Assembly (NCBI GenBank): GCA_051880475.1
Contig: JBJEOA010000009.1
Span: 1 to 64,000, forward strand
Length of the DNA: 64,000 nucleotides
Direction of reading: 5' to 3'
DNA from: JAUUSJ01 sp051880475
GTDB taxonomy: Bacteria; Bacillota; Clostridia; Lachnospirales; Lachnospiraceae
The stretch's first letter is position 1. Each line of letters opens with the position of its first letter. The notes beneath the pieces were generated by a model, which made no database searches, was not told where the DNA came from, and saw only the letters and a program-made list of their open reading frames with translations. Position numbers and translations under genes: made by a program. Positions 24,914 through 34,456 of this stretch are shown in pieces.

Positions 24914-26400
24914 TGAAGAAAATAATGCGGTTATGGATGACGTTTAGTCTGGCTATATGTTTGGTGGTAGGATTTTTTCCGACAGAGGTATTAGCTGCGA
25001 AAGAAGAACCAGAGGTAATACTTCGAGTTTGCAATTGGGAAGAATATATTGACGAGGGAGACTGGGACGAGGAGGAAACTATTGATTTAGATAGCGGAGA
25101 TATCATTGGAGAGAATTCCATGGTGGAAGATTTTGAAGAGTGGTATTATGAAACTTATGGGATTCGAGTTCGCGTAGAGTATTCTACTTTTGGTACAAAT
25201 GAAGATTTGTATAATATGATTACGCTGGGAGATGTGTATGATGTAGTCTGCCCTTCTGAGTATATGATTATGAAATTGATGGCAGAAAAGAAGCTAGAAC
25301 CTTTGTCTGAACAGTTTTTTGATACATCTGACTCTAATAATTATTATATAAAAGGGGTTTCTCCTTATATCCAATCTATCTTTGAAAAGCATGAGATTGG
25401 CGGGGAGGCTTGGAGCAAATATGCGGCAGGCTATATGTGGGGCATTACGGGTATTGTGTATAATCCAGATGTAGTAACGCCAGAGGAAGCAAAGAGTTGG
25501 AAAATTTTAAATAATCCAAAATATAAACATCAGATTACGATTAAGGATAATGTGCGAGATTCTTATTTTGCCGCAGTTGGTGCCCTAAAATCGGATTTAT
25601 TAACATCAAAGCAATTTTTATCGAATCCAGATTATGCTCTTCTTCTTGAAGAGGAGATGAATGATACATCAAGTGAAACAATTAAAAAAGCACAAGACTA
25701 TTTGCAAGATATTAAAAATAATGTCTATTCTTTTGAGACTGATTCTGGTAAGGCAGATATGATTACTGGAAAGGTAGTAGCGAATTATCAGTGGTCTGGA
25801 GACGCAGTTTATACGATGGATCAGGCAGAGGAAGATGACTATTATTTGAATTTTGCAGTGCCAATAGAGTCGACAAATATTTATTTTGACGGATGGGTTA
25901 TGTTAAAAAGTGGCGTGGGAGAAGATGAGGCAAAACGCCATGCCGCAGAAGCTTTTATTAATTTTAGTTCCCGTCCAGATAATGTTATTAGAAATATGTA
26001 CTATATCGGGTATACCTCTGTTATCTCCGGAGGGGAGGATGACAGAATCTTTGAGTATGTAGATTGGTGTTACGGGGCAGAAGAAGACGAGGAGGATTGC
26101 ATAGAGTATCCTTTGGGATATTTCTTCTCTGGAGATGACGGGGATAAAGATTATATCTTAACTGTCTCAAAAGAGCAGCTAAATCGTCAGTTAAGTGCAC
26201 AGTATCCGACAGAAGATATTATTTCTCGCTCTTCTATTATGGTTTATTTTGATGAGACTCAAAGTGAGGTTATTAATCAGATGTGGATTAATGTGCGCTG
26301 CTATAATATTTATGATGTGCCGATGTGGATTTGGTTTGTGACAGGAATTCTGATTATAGGATTGATTGTACTTGGAGTTATGAAAAAGATGCAAAAATAG
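24913..26400 (+). CDS. potD: Spermidine/putrescine-binding protein with C-terminal membrane anchor
   Basis: This is the solute-binding subunit. A signal peptide (residues of about 1-29) ends near TEVLAAKEE, with no lipobox cysteine. The mature domain begins with the PotD block VILRVCNWEEYI and has the periplasmic-binding fold of this family (GVSPYIQ, YMWGITGIVYN). At 495 residues it is far longer than the usual 350, partly because of acidic insertions such as GAEEDEEDCIEY. It ends in a hydrophobic helix (residues of about 468-490) followed by KKMQK. It is therefore probably tethered by a C-terminal helix instead of a lipid. Confidence 0.92.
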   Translation: MKKIMRLWMTFSLAICLVVGFFPTEVLAAKEEPEVILRVCNWEEYIDEGDWDEEETIDLDSGDIIGENSMVEDFEEWYYETYGIRVRVEYSTFGTNEDLYNMITLGDVYDVVCPSEYMIMKLMAEKKLEPLSEQFFDTSDSNNYYIKGVSPYIQSIFEKHEIGGEAWSKYAAGYMWGITGIVYNPDVVTPEEAKSWKILNNPKYKHQITIKDNVRDSYFAAVGALKSDLLTSKQFLSNPDYALLLEEEMNDTSSETIKKAQDYLQDIKNNVYSFETDSGKADMITGKVVANYQWSGDAVYTMDQAEEDDYYLNFAVPIESTNIYFDGWVMLKSGVGEDEAKRHAAEAFINFSSRPDNVIRNMYYIGYTSVISGGEDDRIFEYVDWCYGAEEDEEDCIEYPLGYFFSGDDGDKDYILTVSKEQLNRQLSAQYPTEDIISRSSIMVYFDETQSEVINQMWINVRCYNIYDVPMWIWFVTGILIIGLIVLGVMKKMQK

Positions 26401-26416
26401 AAAGAAGAGATGAGAT

Positions 26417-27271
26417 ATGATAGGTGATTTATTAAGAAAAAAGAGTTCGATTTCTTTTGAGGTGTTTCCTCCAAAGAAGGATGGAGAATTGGAGGCAGCA
26501 TTTGAAACATTAGATAAGCTTGGAGCGATAAAACCAGACTTTATTAGTGTTACTTATGGGGCGGGTGGAAGCCGCTCGAAAAAAACGGTGGAATTGGCGT
26601 CTTATATTCAAAATACATTGCAGATAGATGCGCTTGCACATATGACTTGTGTTGGCTCTAAGAAGGAAGATTTAATGGAAGTTTGTAAAGATCTGGAACA
26701 AAATAATATAAAGCATGTGCTTGCACTTCGAGGAGACAGACCAAAAGATATGAGCGATGAGTTATATAATGCCAGAGAATTTTCTCATGCCAGCGATATG
26801 ATTACATTTTTAAGAGAAAATACAGATTTTGAGATAGCGGCAGCTTGTTATCCAGAGAAGCATTTTGAGAGTTTTAGCATGGAGACGGATTTAAATTATT
26901 TAAGACAGAAGCAAGAAAATGGGGCAAATTTTTTGATTACACAGCTTTTCTTTGATAATGATCTCTTTTATCATTTCTGCGAAAAAGCTCAAAATAAGGG
27001 AATTATTATTCCAATTTGCGCAGGAATTATGCCAATTACTTCAAAGCAGCAGATTACAACGACGATTTCTCTCTCTGGCTCAAGCGTGCCAAAGGCTTTA
27101 GCAGATCTTATTGCCAAATATGGAGATGACAAGGAAGAGATGAGAAAAGCTGGTATTGATTATGCGATTCGACAGATTCAAGATTTACAATTAAATGGAT
27201 TTAACCATATTCATATTTATACGATGAATAAGCCAAAAATGGCGGCAGAGATTATGGACGCAGTTCGATAG
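26417..27271 (+). CDS. metF: 5,10-methylenetetrahydrofolate reductase
   Basis: This 284-residue TIM-barrel flavoprotein reduces methylene-THF to methyl-THF for methionine synthesis. It starts with SISFEVFPPKKDGELE, contains the active-site and folate residues in HMTCVG and ALRGDRP, and the FAD-contacting block ANFLITQLFFDND. It follows the pot operon by 16 nt and may be read through from it. No metH lies in the window, although a methionine synthase activation-like protein is encoded at 15387. No separate promoter was found. Confidence 0.93.
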   Translation: MIGDLLRKKSSISFEVFPPKKDGELEAAFETLDKLGAIKPDFISVTYGAGGSRSKKTVELASYIQNTLQIDALAHMTCVGSKKEDLMEVCKDLEQNNIKHVLALRGDRPKDMSDELYNAREFSHASDMITFLRENTDFEIAAACYPEKHFESFSMETDLNYLRQKQENGANFLITQLFFDNDLFYHFCEKAQNKGIIIPICAGIMPITSKQQITTTISLSGSSVPKALADLIAKYGDDKEEMRKAGIDYAIRQIQDLQLNGFNHIHIYTMNKPKMAAEIMDAVR

Positions 27272-27321
27272 AAATAATTATTTAGGGGATTGGAGAAAGG
27301 ATAGGAAAGGAATAAAAAATC

Positions 27322-27954
27322 ATGTTACCGTTTCAATTCATTATAGAGTTAATTGGGACAATCGCTTTTGCTGGTTCGGGGGCTATGATAGCCGTCCGAA
27401 AGAGACTAGATTTACTCGGAGTTTTAGTGCTTGGAGTGACGACAGCAGTGGGGGGTGGAATGATTAGAGATCTAGTAATTGGAATTCATCCTCCAGTTAT
27501 GTTTCAAGACCCTGTCTATGTAATGGTTGCAATTACGACGAGTTTTATTTTATTTATTCTATTAAAGATATACCGACCGATTATGAATTTTATGGAATCG
27601 GAACTTTATGATAATATTCTAAATTTTATGGATGCGATTGGGTTGGGAGTTTTTACAGTAATAGGTGTAAATACAGCAATTCATAAAGGAAGAGGGGAAT
27701 ACCTTTTCTTACAGATATTTCTTGGAGTTATTACTGGGGTTGGCGGAGGAGTTCTCCGTGATATTATGGTTAGACAGGTTCCATCTATCTTGTGGAAGCA
27801 TATTTATGCATGTGCCTCAATCGCAGGGGCAGTTTCTTATATTATTTTAAGAAAAATAATGGGTGACGATATTGCGATGTTTTTTAGCACGTGTATTGTT
27901 GTTATAATTCGACTATTAGCTAGACATTATAAGTGGAATTTGCCTAGAATATGA
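27322..27954 (+). CDS. TRIC/YicG-type small channel protein (UPF0126)
   Basis: This integral membrane protein of 210 residues has seven helices built from two repeats of three. Each repeat has the family motif: GSGAMIAVRKRLDLLGV with TAVGGGMIRDL in the first, and VNTAIHKG with TGVGGGVLRDIM in the second. These GGG-x-x-RD motifs are typical of prokaryotic trimeric intracellular cation channel homologues. Members have been described as potassium channels, and some E. coli relatives have been linked to glycine transport. Either role is possible here. Confidence 0.88.
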   Translation: MLPFQFIIELIGTIAFAGSGAMIAVRKRLDLLGVLVLGVTTAVGGGMIRDLVIGIHPPVMFQDPVYVMVAITTSFILFILLKIYRPIMNFMESELYDNILNFMDAIGLGVFTVIGVNTAIHKGRGEYLFLQIFLGVITGVGGGVLRDIMVRQVPSILWKHIYACASIAGAVSYIILRKIMGDDIAMFFSTCIVVIIRLLARHYKWNLPRI

Positions 27955-28303
27955 GGATAAAAGCTATAAATAAGAGTAAATATATAATAATTATGCAAGA
28001 TGATAGTATAAAACTGTTGAAAATATCAAGTCAGAAGGGAAAAGTTCTGACGAAATAGATAAAAATATAGACGATAAATGATATATTCTAGTAATTATGT
28101 AGATTTAATAGTTTGATACGGTGAAGCGATATAATAATTTTCAGAAATTTTGTATAAAATTGATATGAAGGCAGAAAAACAGCATTGACAAATGCTAAAG
28201 TATGGATATAATAGATTTTGGAAATATAGTTTTTCAAATACTAATCTTAGAAAACTGAAGAAATGGTTGACAAATCTATTTTTGCATATGGAGGTATTTA
28301 GAA
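27955..28303 (+). promoter_or_regulatory. A/T-rich intergenic region with consensus promoter for the CAT-like gene
   Basis: A perfect TTGACA (28185-28190) and TATAAT (28207-28212) with a 16-nt spacer lie about 90 nt upstream of the acetyltransferase. GGAGG (28290-28294) precedes its ATG. The rest of the 349 bases is A/T rich; I saw no gene, no convincing hairpin and no attenuator peptide. Confidence 0.7.
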
Positions 28304-28954
28304 ATGTTAGGGGCAAAAAAAGTTGATCTTGGAGATTACAAGAGATTAGATCAATTTAAACATTTTAAAGAGTTGGCATTTCCGTATGTAGGCTGTACGG
28401 TGAATGTTGATGTAACCAATTTATTAGAAAAGGTAAGAAGAGAGGGGATAGATTTCTTTTTGGCTATTTTGTATCAGGTAGTGAGTGCGGCAAATGCAGT
28501 GCCTGAATTTCGCCAGAGAATTATAAATGGAGAAATTTGGGAGTTTGATTCTTGCAAGTCCTCACATGGCGTTGAAAGAGAAGATTTTACGTATTTTTAT
28601 TGTAATTTGGATTATAATTATGAATTAGACGATTTTTTGGTTTATGCGAAGGAAGAACAGGAAAAGGCGAGAGAAAAAGGAATAAATGAAGACCGTGATG
28701 TAGAGTCTTTATTTTATGTTTCTACAAAATCATGGCTTTTTCGTTTTTCGCTTCTAGAATCTGTTTCGGCACAGACTAGAACAAATCCAAGAATCACATT
28801 GGGAAAATATGTGGAGGACGAAGAAACAGGAAGGGCAGTTATGCCGGTGTCTGTATTATGTCACCATGCTTTAGTAGACGATGTTCATATTAAAAAATTT
28901 TATAGGGAATTACGAACAAGATTAGACCAAATAGAGTTGGAAGTTGCAGCATAG
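28304..28954 (+). CDS. Chloramphenicol acetyltransferase-like protein (CATA family)
   Basis: This 216-residue protein has the fold blocks of type A CAT: an N-terminal RLDQFKHFKELAFPYVGCT, DFFLAILYQVVSAANAVPEF, VSTKSWLFRF near the middle (CAT proteins have a VSxxPW motif here), and an active-site block CHHALVDDVHIKKFY near the C-terminus. The catalytic His pair is intact, but the usual HHxxxDG ends in DD. Many such chromosomal Clostridial homologues have no proven drug substrate. The strong promoter and monocistronic setting do not reveal the acceptor. Confidence 0.82.
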   Translation: MLGAKKVDLGDYKRLDQFKHFKELAFPYVGCTVNVDVTNLLEKVRREGIDFFLAILYQVVSAANAVPEFRQRIINGEIWEFDSCKSSHGVEREDFTYFYCNLDYNYELDDFLVYAKEEQEKAREKGINEDRDVESLFYVSTKSWLFRFSLLESVSAQTRTNPRITLGKYVEDEETGRAVMPVSVLCHHALVDDVHIKKFYRELRTRLDQIELEVAA

Positions 28955-29063
28955 AAATTTGGGAGAATCATTTATTATATATATAGATTACTTACAAAAG
29001 ATATGTGAAAATGTTAGGTTCACGTATCGTCGAGCCTTGCATAAGTTTCAATTTTAATTTAAG

Positions 29064-29105
29064 AAGCGAATTTAGAATTAGAGATAATTTTAAGTTCGCT
29101 TTTTT
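29064..29105 (+). terminator. Intrinsic terminator after the CAT-like gene
   Basis: AAGCGAA (29064-29070) pairs with TTCGCTT (29095-29101) across an A/T-rich loop that can extend the stem, followed by a T-run. Confidence 0.75.
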
Positions 29106-29237
29106 GTTTTAACTCTTTTCTTCATCAAATCTTAATGAGTTTCCCTATTTTTTCTTAAAACGATAGTATGCTATAATGAGTGCATAAAGAAAAAGAAATA
29201 AATTAGCTAATAAATTTCTAGAGGGAGAATGAAAAAT

Positions 29238-29939
29238 ATGTATAATATCTTAATTTGTGACGATGAAAAAGACATTGTAAATGCATTAAAAATATATCTT
29301 GTTAATCCTAATTATACGATGTTTGAAGCGTATACAGGATATGAGGCAGTAAAAATAGTGGAGAGAGAGGAGATTCATCTTATTTTGATGGATATTATGA
29401 TGCCAGAGATGGATGGTATCTCTGCGATGGTAAAAATTAGAGAAAAAAGTAACGTTCCTATTATTTTACTCACAGCAAAAAGTGAAGATACAGATAAAAT
29501 TCTCGGATTAAATGTTGGGGCAGATGATTATATTACAAAGCCGTTTAATCCAGTGGAAGTGGCTGCCAGAGTAAGCTCTCAGCTAAGACGATATATGCAG
29601 CTAGGAAGTGGAAATATAAAATCAAACCAATATATTGTCGGAGGCATTGAGGTAGATGATAAGAAAAAACAAGTGAAAGTGGATGGAGAGAACGTATCTT
29701 TTACCCCAAAAGAGTATGAAATTTTGAAATTATTAATTTCTAATCCGAATCAAGTGTACTCACCAAAAAAGATTTATAATCTGGTGTGGAAGGAAAAATC
29801 ACTGGATAATAGCGATAATACAGTGGCAGTGCATATTCGGCATATTCGCGAGAAAATAGAGATTGACCCAGCAAATCCGAGATATCTTAAAGTTGTATTT
29901 GGACAGGGATATATGATAGAAAAAGGAGGAATAAGATGA
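29238..29939 (+). CDS. OmpR/VanR-family response regulator
   Basis: The N-terminal receiver domain has the acidic pocket (ICDDEKD), the phospho-acceptor Asp in LILMDIMMPEMDG and the Lys in DDYITKPFNP. The C-terminal winged helix is of the OmpR type (FTPKEYEILKLLISNPNQV, then VHIRHIREKIE). I place the start at the second ATG (29238) because AGGGAG is only one base from the first (29229) and ten from the second. It is coupled to the sensor kinase by a 4-nt overlap. Confidence 0.92.
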   Translation: MYNILICDDEKDIVNALKIYLVNPNYTMFEAYTGYEAVKIVEREEIHLILMDIMMPEMDGISAMVKIREKSNVPIILLTAKSEDTDKILGLNVGADDYITKPFNPVEVAARVSSQLRRYMQLGSGNIKSNQYIVGGIEVDDKKKQVKVDGENVSFTPKEYEILKLLISNPNQVYSPKKIYNLVWKEKSLDNSDNTVAVHIRHIREKIEIDPANPRYLKVVFGQGYMIEKGGIR

Positions 29940-31996
29940 GAGATTTTGTTTATACGATTCAGGGAAAAGTATTATTTTTTATAACGAATATTTTAGCTGC
30001 TCTAATAGTATGTATATGTATCATAGGAGCTGCTTTTATGAGCGAATATCATTTCTATGATGGAACGAAGGAAAAGGTATTGCAAAGCAATATAGAGACT
30101 CAGATTCGTCTAGAAGTGGAAAAGGAGGTTCTAAGGCAGATAAGAATCAAAAAAGACTTTGCTGAGATTTTCAAGGACAGTACATTGGAAGAAACAAATC
30201 TGCGCTATGCAATGTATGACTCAGAAGGAAAATTGCTCACACAAAATGAGAAATTGGATTTAAAAAAAGGTGATAAAAAATGGGAGTATTATTTATATTG
30301 CTATAAATATCACTATACATATGAGGACGGGGGAGAAATAAGTGATTTCGTATTTATTTCGAAGGAACATTTGCAAGAACTAATAGAAGATGGAAATGTA
30401 AAAAAGAGCGATGTCTATGAAATTTGTGCATATCTAAAGACAGGGGAGGGGATAAAAGATATCTATTTCTTTCTTCCTAAAATAGTAAACTCACTATATG
30501 GAGTAAGATATACAATTTATCTAGTCGGAGCGTTTGCCTTTTTAGTCATGATGGCTTCTTTTGTGGCATTAATGTACAGTGCGGGAAGAAGAAAAGGAAC
30601 AAGAGAAATTATCACAACTATTTTTCACCGTATCCCTTGGGATATACTCATTATCCTTGTCTGTATTATTTGTTTTTCCATTGTTTTATTAGGAGAATGT
30701 ACTGTCTTGATTTTACTCGAAAACGGAGATACTGTATTTGGGCCAAAGCTTTTAAATCAACTCCCTGCATTGAAAATGACCATTGCTTGGATTATAGTAT
30801 ATGCTATTTTGATAGGAAGTGTTTGTCTTTCATTTTTCATGAGTACAGCGGCTCGAATGAAGAAGAAAAATCTATTAAAAAATACAGTTATCTGCCGAAT
30901 TTTGAGATGGATTAAGAGGAGAAAATTATGGGGGAGAATAGCAAATCTCGGAAAACGAGGCTGGCAGATGATAGCTCACTCGGTAGAGTATATTCCTTTG
31001 ATGGGAAAAACAATCATTATATTAGTTGTTATTTCTCTTTTGGAGTTTTTTGTATTTGTTATAGCAACGTCAAGTTATAATCCAGAATTGTATATGTTTT
31101 TTTGGATTCTTGAAAAACTAGTTTTAGTTCCAGCAATTTTATATATTATCTGGATACTAAAAAATCTGCAAAAAGCGGGAATAGAATTAGCAGCTGGAAA
31201 TATGGATTATCAAGTTGACATTGAGAAAATGTTTTGGGATTTTAAGCAACATGGTGAAAATTTAAATAATATTGCACAGGGAATGAATCTTGCCGTTTTG
31301 GAGAAGATGAAAAGTGAGCATTTAAAGACAGAATTGATTACGAATGTTTCGCATGATATTAAAACGCCTCTAACTTCTATTATTAATTATACAGATTTAA
31401 TTTCAAAAGAAAAATGTGAGAATAAAACGATTATAGAGTATACAGATGTCTTACTTAGACAATCTAAGAGATTAAAAAGATTGATTGAAGATTTGATAGA
31501 GGCATCAAAAGCGTCGACGGGAAATTTAGATGTGGAATTAGCTCCGTGCGAGGCTCAAATATTTTTATCTCAAGTTTTTGGAGAGTATGAGGAAAAGCTA
31601 AAAGAGAAAAATTTAAAATTAGTGACAAACCAGCCAGAAAACTCTCTCTTCGTGATGGCAGACGGAAGACGAATGTATCGTATTTTTGATAATCTAATGA
31701 CTAATATTTGTAAATATGCACAGTCTGGAACTCGCGTCTATATTTCTCTTGAGGAAAAGGAAGGAAATGCGGTAATCGTATTTAAAAATATTTCACATGC
31801 AGAACTTAATTTAAGTCCAGACGAGCTGATGGAGCGATTTGTGAGGGGAGATATATCTAGAAATACAGAGGGAAATGGACTTGGACTCTCGATTGCTAGA
31901 AATCTGGCGAAATTACAAAATGGTTCTCTAGATTTGGAAATTGATGGGGATTTGTTTAAGGCGATACTTTGTTTTCCAATTATTAAAGTAGGCTGA
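29936..31996 (+). CDS. Sensor histidine kinase with multi-helix membrane domain
   Basis: This 686-residue kinase pairs with the preceding regulator. It has a first helix (residues of about 12-35), an extracytoplasmic segment of about 150 residues, and five further hydrophobic helices between about 193 and 405. The HisKA box is ELITNVSHDIKTPLTSIINY, followed by a HATPase domain with an N-box (DNLMTNICKYA) and G-box (GNGLGLSIARNLA). No clear HAMP domain separates the membrane part from HisKA. Signal and target genes are not evident; the next gene is an ammonium transporter 676 nt away with its own promoter. Confidence 0.9.
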   Translation: MRDFVYTIQGKVLFFITNILAALIVCICIIGAAFMSEYHFYDGTKEKVLQSNIETQIRLEVEKEVLRQIRIKKDFAEIFKDSTLEETNLRYAMYDSEGKLLTQNEKLDLKKGDKKWEYYLYCYKYHYTYEDGGEISDFVFISKEHLQELIEDGNVKKSDVYEICAYLKTGEGIKDIYFFLPKIVNSLYGVRYTIYLVGAFAFLVMMASFVALMYSAGRRKGTREIITTIFHRIPWDILIILVCIICFSIVLLGECTVLILLENGDTVFGPKLLNQLPALKMTIAWIIVYAILIGSVCLSFFMSTAARMKKKNLLKNTVICRILRWIKRRKLWGRIANLGKRGWQMIAHSVEYIPLMGKTIIILVVISLLEFFVFVIATSSYNPELYMFFWILEKLVLVPAILYIIWILKNLQKAGIELAAGNMDYQVDIEKMFWDFKQHGENLNNIAQGMNLAVLEKMKSEHLKTELITNVSHDIKTPLTSIINYTDLISKEKCENKTIIEYTDVLLRQSKRLKRLIEDLIEASKASTGNLDVELAPCEAQIFLSQVFGEYEEKLKEKNLKLVTNQPENSLFVMADGRRMYRIFDNLMTNICKYAQSGTRVYISLEEKEGNAVIVFKNISHAELNLSPDELMERFVRGDISRNTEGNGLGLSIARNLAKLQNGSLDLEIDGDLFKAILCFPIIKVG

Positions 31997-32356
31997 TGTT
32001 TTATAACTTGTAGTGGGGAAAGAGTTAATTTATAAAACGGGAGTATTTATTATATTAAGTAAAATGACATAAAAACTTTTATTATTTAAATTTATACAAT
32101 TTTTATTAAATTTAAGTTCCTATATTGAGCAAAATTCTTTTAAAAAATACTAAATTATTTAAAGTTTTTTGGGAGAAAATTTGAAAAATGTGTGAAATTA
32201 TACTAAAAAAAATCATAAAATTAAAAAAATAAAATACAAATAAACTAATAAAAAATGAAGGATTTAAAAAATAAACCACCATTTTTTCAGAAAGAAAATC
32301 TTAAGAAAAAGGTTTCTGATAAAATTGCTAAAAAAAAATTAAATGAAGAAAAGACA
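31997..32356 (+). other. Very A/T-rich intergenic region
   Basis: These 360 bases between the kinase gene and the amt promoter are extremely A/T rich, with many A and T runs. I see no coding potential, and only weak hairpins. Intrinsic curvature is likely from the phased A-tracts, but I did not compute it. Confidence 0.4.
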
Positions 32357-32384
32357 TTGACAAAAGATTTTTGGATGTTATAAT
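32357..32384 (+). promoter_or_regulatory. Strong promoter upstream of amt
   Basis: A perfect TTGACA (32357-32362) and TATAAT (32379-32384) are separated by 16 nt. Transcription would start near 32391 and reach a strong terminator after only about 50 nt. Confidence 0.8.
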
Positions 32385-32404
32385 TCATACATGAGATACA
32401 GCAA

Positions 32405-32445
32405 GGGCGCTATAGAAAATAAAAGCTATAGCGCCCCTTTTTTTT
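32405..32445 (+). terminator. Strong terminator in the amt leader
   Basis: A perfect 11-bp GC-rich stem (GGGCGCTATAG at 32405-32415 with CTATAGCGCCC at 32426-32436) is followed by eight T (32438-32445). It starts about 14 nt after the predicted start point and lies 228 nt before amt, so it either attenuates amt or ends a roughly 55-nt RNA. Confidence 0.9.
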
Positions 32446-32672
32446 GAGAGTGCGCAACTCAAAAAAAGGTTTGTTCTATTTCAAAAAGAGTGATAGGGAA
32501 AGAGTGACAGAGAAAAGAGACAGTATATAATAAGCATAAAAAATATGTTACATCTTTCAAATAAAAAGGGGAAATACAAAAATAAGCAAGGAAATATAAG
32601 GGATTTAAAAAATAAAAAGATGATACATAGGAAAAATCAAGAAGTGTTTTTATTGAAAAAGGAGGAATTAAT

Positions 32673-34394
32673 ATGGAACAATTATTTGGTGTTTGGTTTT
32701 TAATTGGAGCCGCATTAGTATTCTGGATGCAAGCTGGATTTGCTATGGTTGAGGCAGGTTTTACTAGAGCAAAAAACACTGGTAATATTATTATGAAGAA
32801 CTTAATGGACTTTTGTATTGGTACTTGTACGTTCATTTTAATCGGTTTTAGCCTATTGCTTGGAGAAGATTTAATGGGTTTCATTGGAAAACCAGGATTT
32901 GATATTTTCACAAATTATGCAGGTTTTGACTGGTCAAATTTCGTTTTCAACTTAGTATTCTGTGCCACAACTGCTACTATTGTATCTGGTGCGATGGCAG
33001 AGAGAACAAAATTTTTATCTTACTGTTTTTACTCAGCTGTTATCTCCGCTCTCATCTATCCAATAGAGGCACACTGGATTTGGGGTGGTGGCTGGTTATC
33101 TCAGATGGGATTCCACGATTTCGCTGGTTCTTGTGCGATTCATATGGTTGGTGGTTTATCTGCCTTAATCGGTGCTAAAATTTTAGGACCTCGTATTGGA
33201 AAGTTCACAAAGGATAAGAGTGGAAAAATTACAAAAGTAAACGCATTCCCTGGTCATAACTTAGCACTCGGTGCACTTGGTGTATTTATTCTTTGGTTAG
33301 GTTGGTATGGATTTAACGGTGCCGCAGCGACATCAGTAGAGCAGTTAGGTACTATCTTTGTGACAACAACAATCTCACCAGCGATTGCGACAGTAGTCTG
33401 CATGGTATTTACTTGGTTAAAATATGGAAAACCCGATGTATCTATGTCATTAAATGCTTCTTTGGCTGGTTTGGTAGCTATCACAGCTCCTTGTGATGTG
33501 ACAGATGCTTTTGGTTCTATCATAATCGGTGCAGTTGCAGGTTTATTAGTTTGTTTTGGTGTTTGGTTCTTAGATTATAAATTACGAATTGATGACCCAG
33601 TTGGTGCGGTTGCCGTACATTTTTTAAATGGTGTTTGGGGAACAATCGCAGTTGGATTATTTGCTACAACATCTGCGCCTGGAAATGATAGTCTTACAGG
33701 TCTTTTCTATGGCGGTGGATTTGAGTTACTTGGACTTCAGCTTATAGGTGTTTTATCAGTCTGTGCATGGACTGCTGTGACAATAACAATCGCATTTATG
33801 GTAATTAAGGCAACAATTGGTCTTCGTGTTACAGAAGAAGAGGAAATTGAAGGTTTGGATTCTACAGAGCATGGCTTAACATCTGCTTATGCAGGATTTA
33901 GTATGATGGATATTTCTAACACAATGATTATGGAAGAAAATGAGAATACAAAAATTGGTTCTGACAGCTATGTAACTGCATCTGACGCTCAGAAGAATGC
34001 AGCAATTAAGGTTGTAAGACCAGTAGAGCCATCTGTAAGTGGAATTTATAAGGTTGTTGTTATTTCTAAATTAACAAGATATGATAAATTGAGAAAAGCA
34101 ATGAATAATGTCGGTGTTACTGGTATGACAGTTACTCAGGTTATGGGTTGTGGTATCCAAAAGGGTGCTGGAGAGAAATATCGTGGTGCTGAGATTGACG
34201 CAACATTGCTTCCAAAGGTTAAAGTAGAAGTTGTTGTAAGCGAGAGCTATGTTGAGCCAGTTATTGAGGCTGCAAAGAAAACTCTCTATACAGGTCATAT
34301 CGGTGATGGTAAAGTCTTCGTATATAATGTAGATAAGGTTGTAAAGATTCGTACAGGTGAGGAAGATTTTGCAGCACTAGAAGATGTAGAGTAA
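32673..34394 (+). CDS. amt: Ammonium transporter fused to a PII signalling domain
   Basis: Residues of about 1-400 form an Amt/MEP channel with eleven helices and the conserved blocks MQAGFAMVEAGFTRAKN, GAMAERTKF, DFAGSCAIHMVGG with the first pore His, and AVHFLNGVWGT with the second. A linker follows, then a complete PII (GlnB/GlnK) domain from about residue 455 to 565 (YKVVVISKLTRYDKLRKAM; T-loop with KYRGAEIDATLLPKVKVEVV; VEPVIEAAKKTLYTGHIGDG). PII proteins normally bind Amt from the cytosol and block it when nitrogen is plentiful, so the sensor is here built in. AAAGGAGG precedes the ATG. Confidence 0.96.
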   Translation: MEQLFGVWFLIGAALVFWMQAGFAMVEAGFTRAKNTGNIIMKNLMDFCIGTCTFILIGFSLLLGEDLMGFIGKPGFDIFTNYAGFDWSNFVFNLVFCATTATIVSGAMAERTKFLSYCFYSAVISALIYPIEAHWIWGGGWLSQMGFHDFAGSCAIHMVGGLSALIGAKILGPRIGKFTKDKSGKITKVNAFPGHNLALGALGVFILWLGWYGFNGAAATSVEQLGTIFVTTTISPAIATVVCMVFTWLKYGKPDVSMSLNASLAGLVAITAPCDVTDAFGSIIIGAVAGLLVCFGVWFLDYKLRIDDPVGAVAVHFLNGVWGTIAVGLFATTSAPGNDSLTGLFYGGGFELLGLQLIGVLSVCAWTAVTITIAFMVIKATIGLRVTEEEEIEGLDSTEHGLTSAYAGFSMMDISNTMIMEENENTKIGSDSYVTASDAQKNAAIKVVRPVEPSVSGIYKVVVISKLTRYDKLRKAMNNVGVTGMTVTQVMGCGIQKGAGEKYRGAEIDATLLPKVKVEVVVSESYVEPVIEAAKKTLYTGHIGDGKVFVYNVDKVVKIRTGEEDFAALEDVE

Positions 34395-34456
34395 TTAGAA
34401 AATAAAGAAAAAAGAAATACGTATACTTATATTTTTAGGTATTTTCATGAATAAAT

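Noticed and set aside
32405..32445. ANTAR-type two-hairpin antiterminator target
   Set aside because: Only one stem exists, and the RNA before it is about 14 nt, too short for the required P1 hexaloop hairpin.
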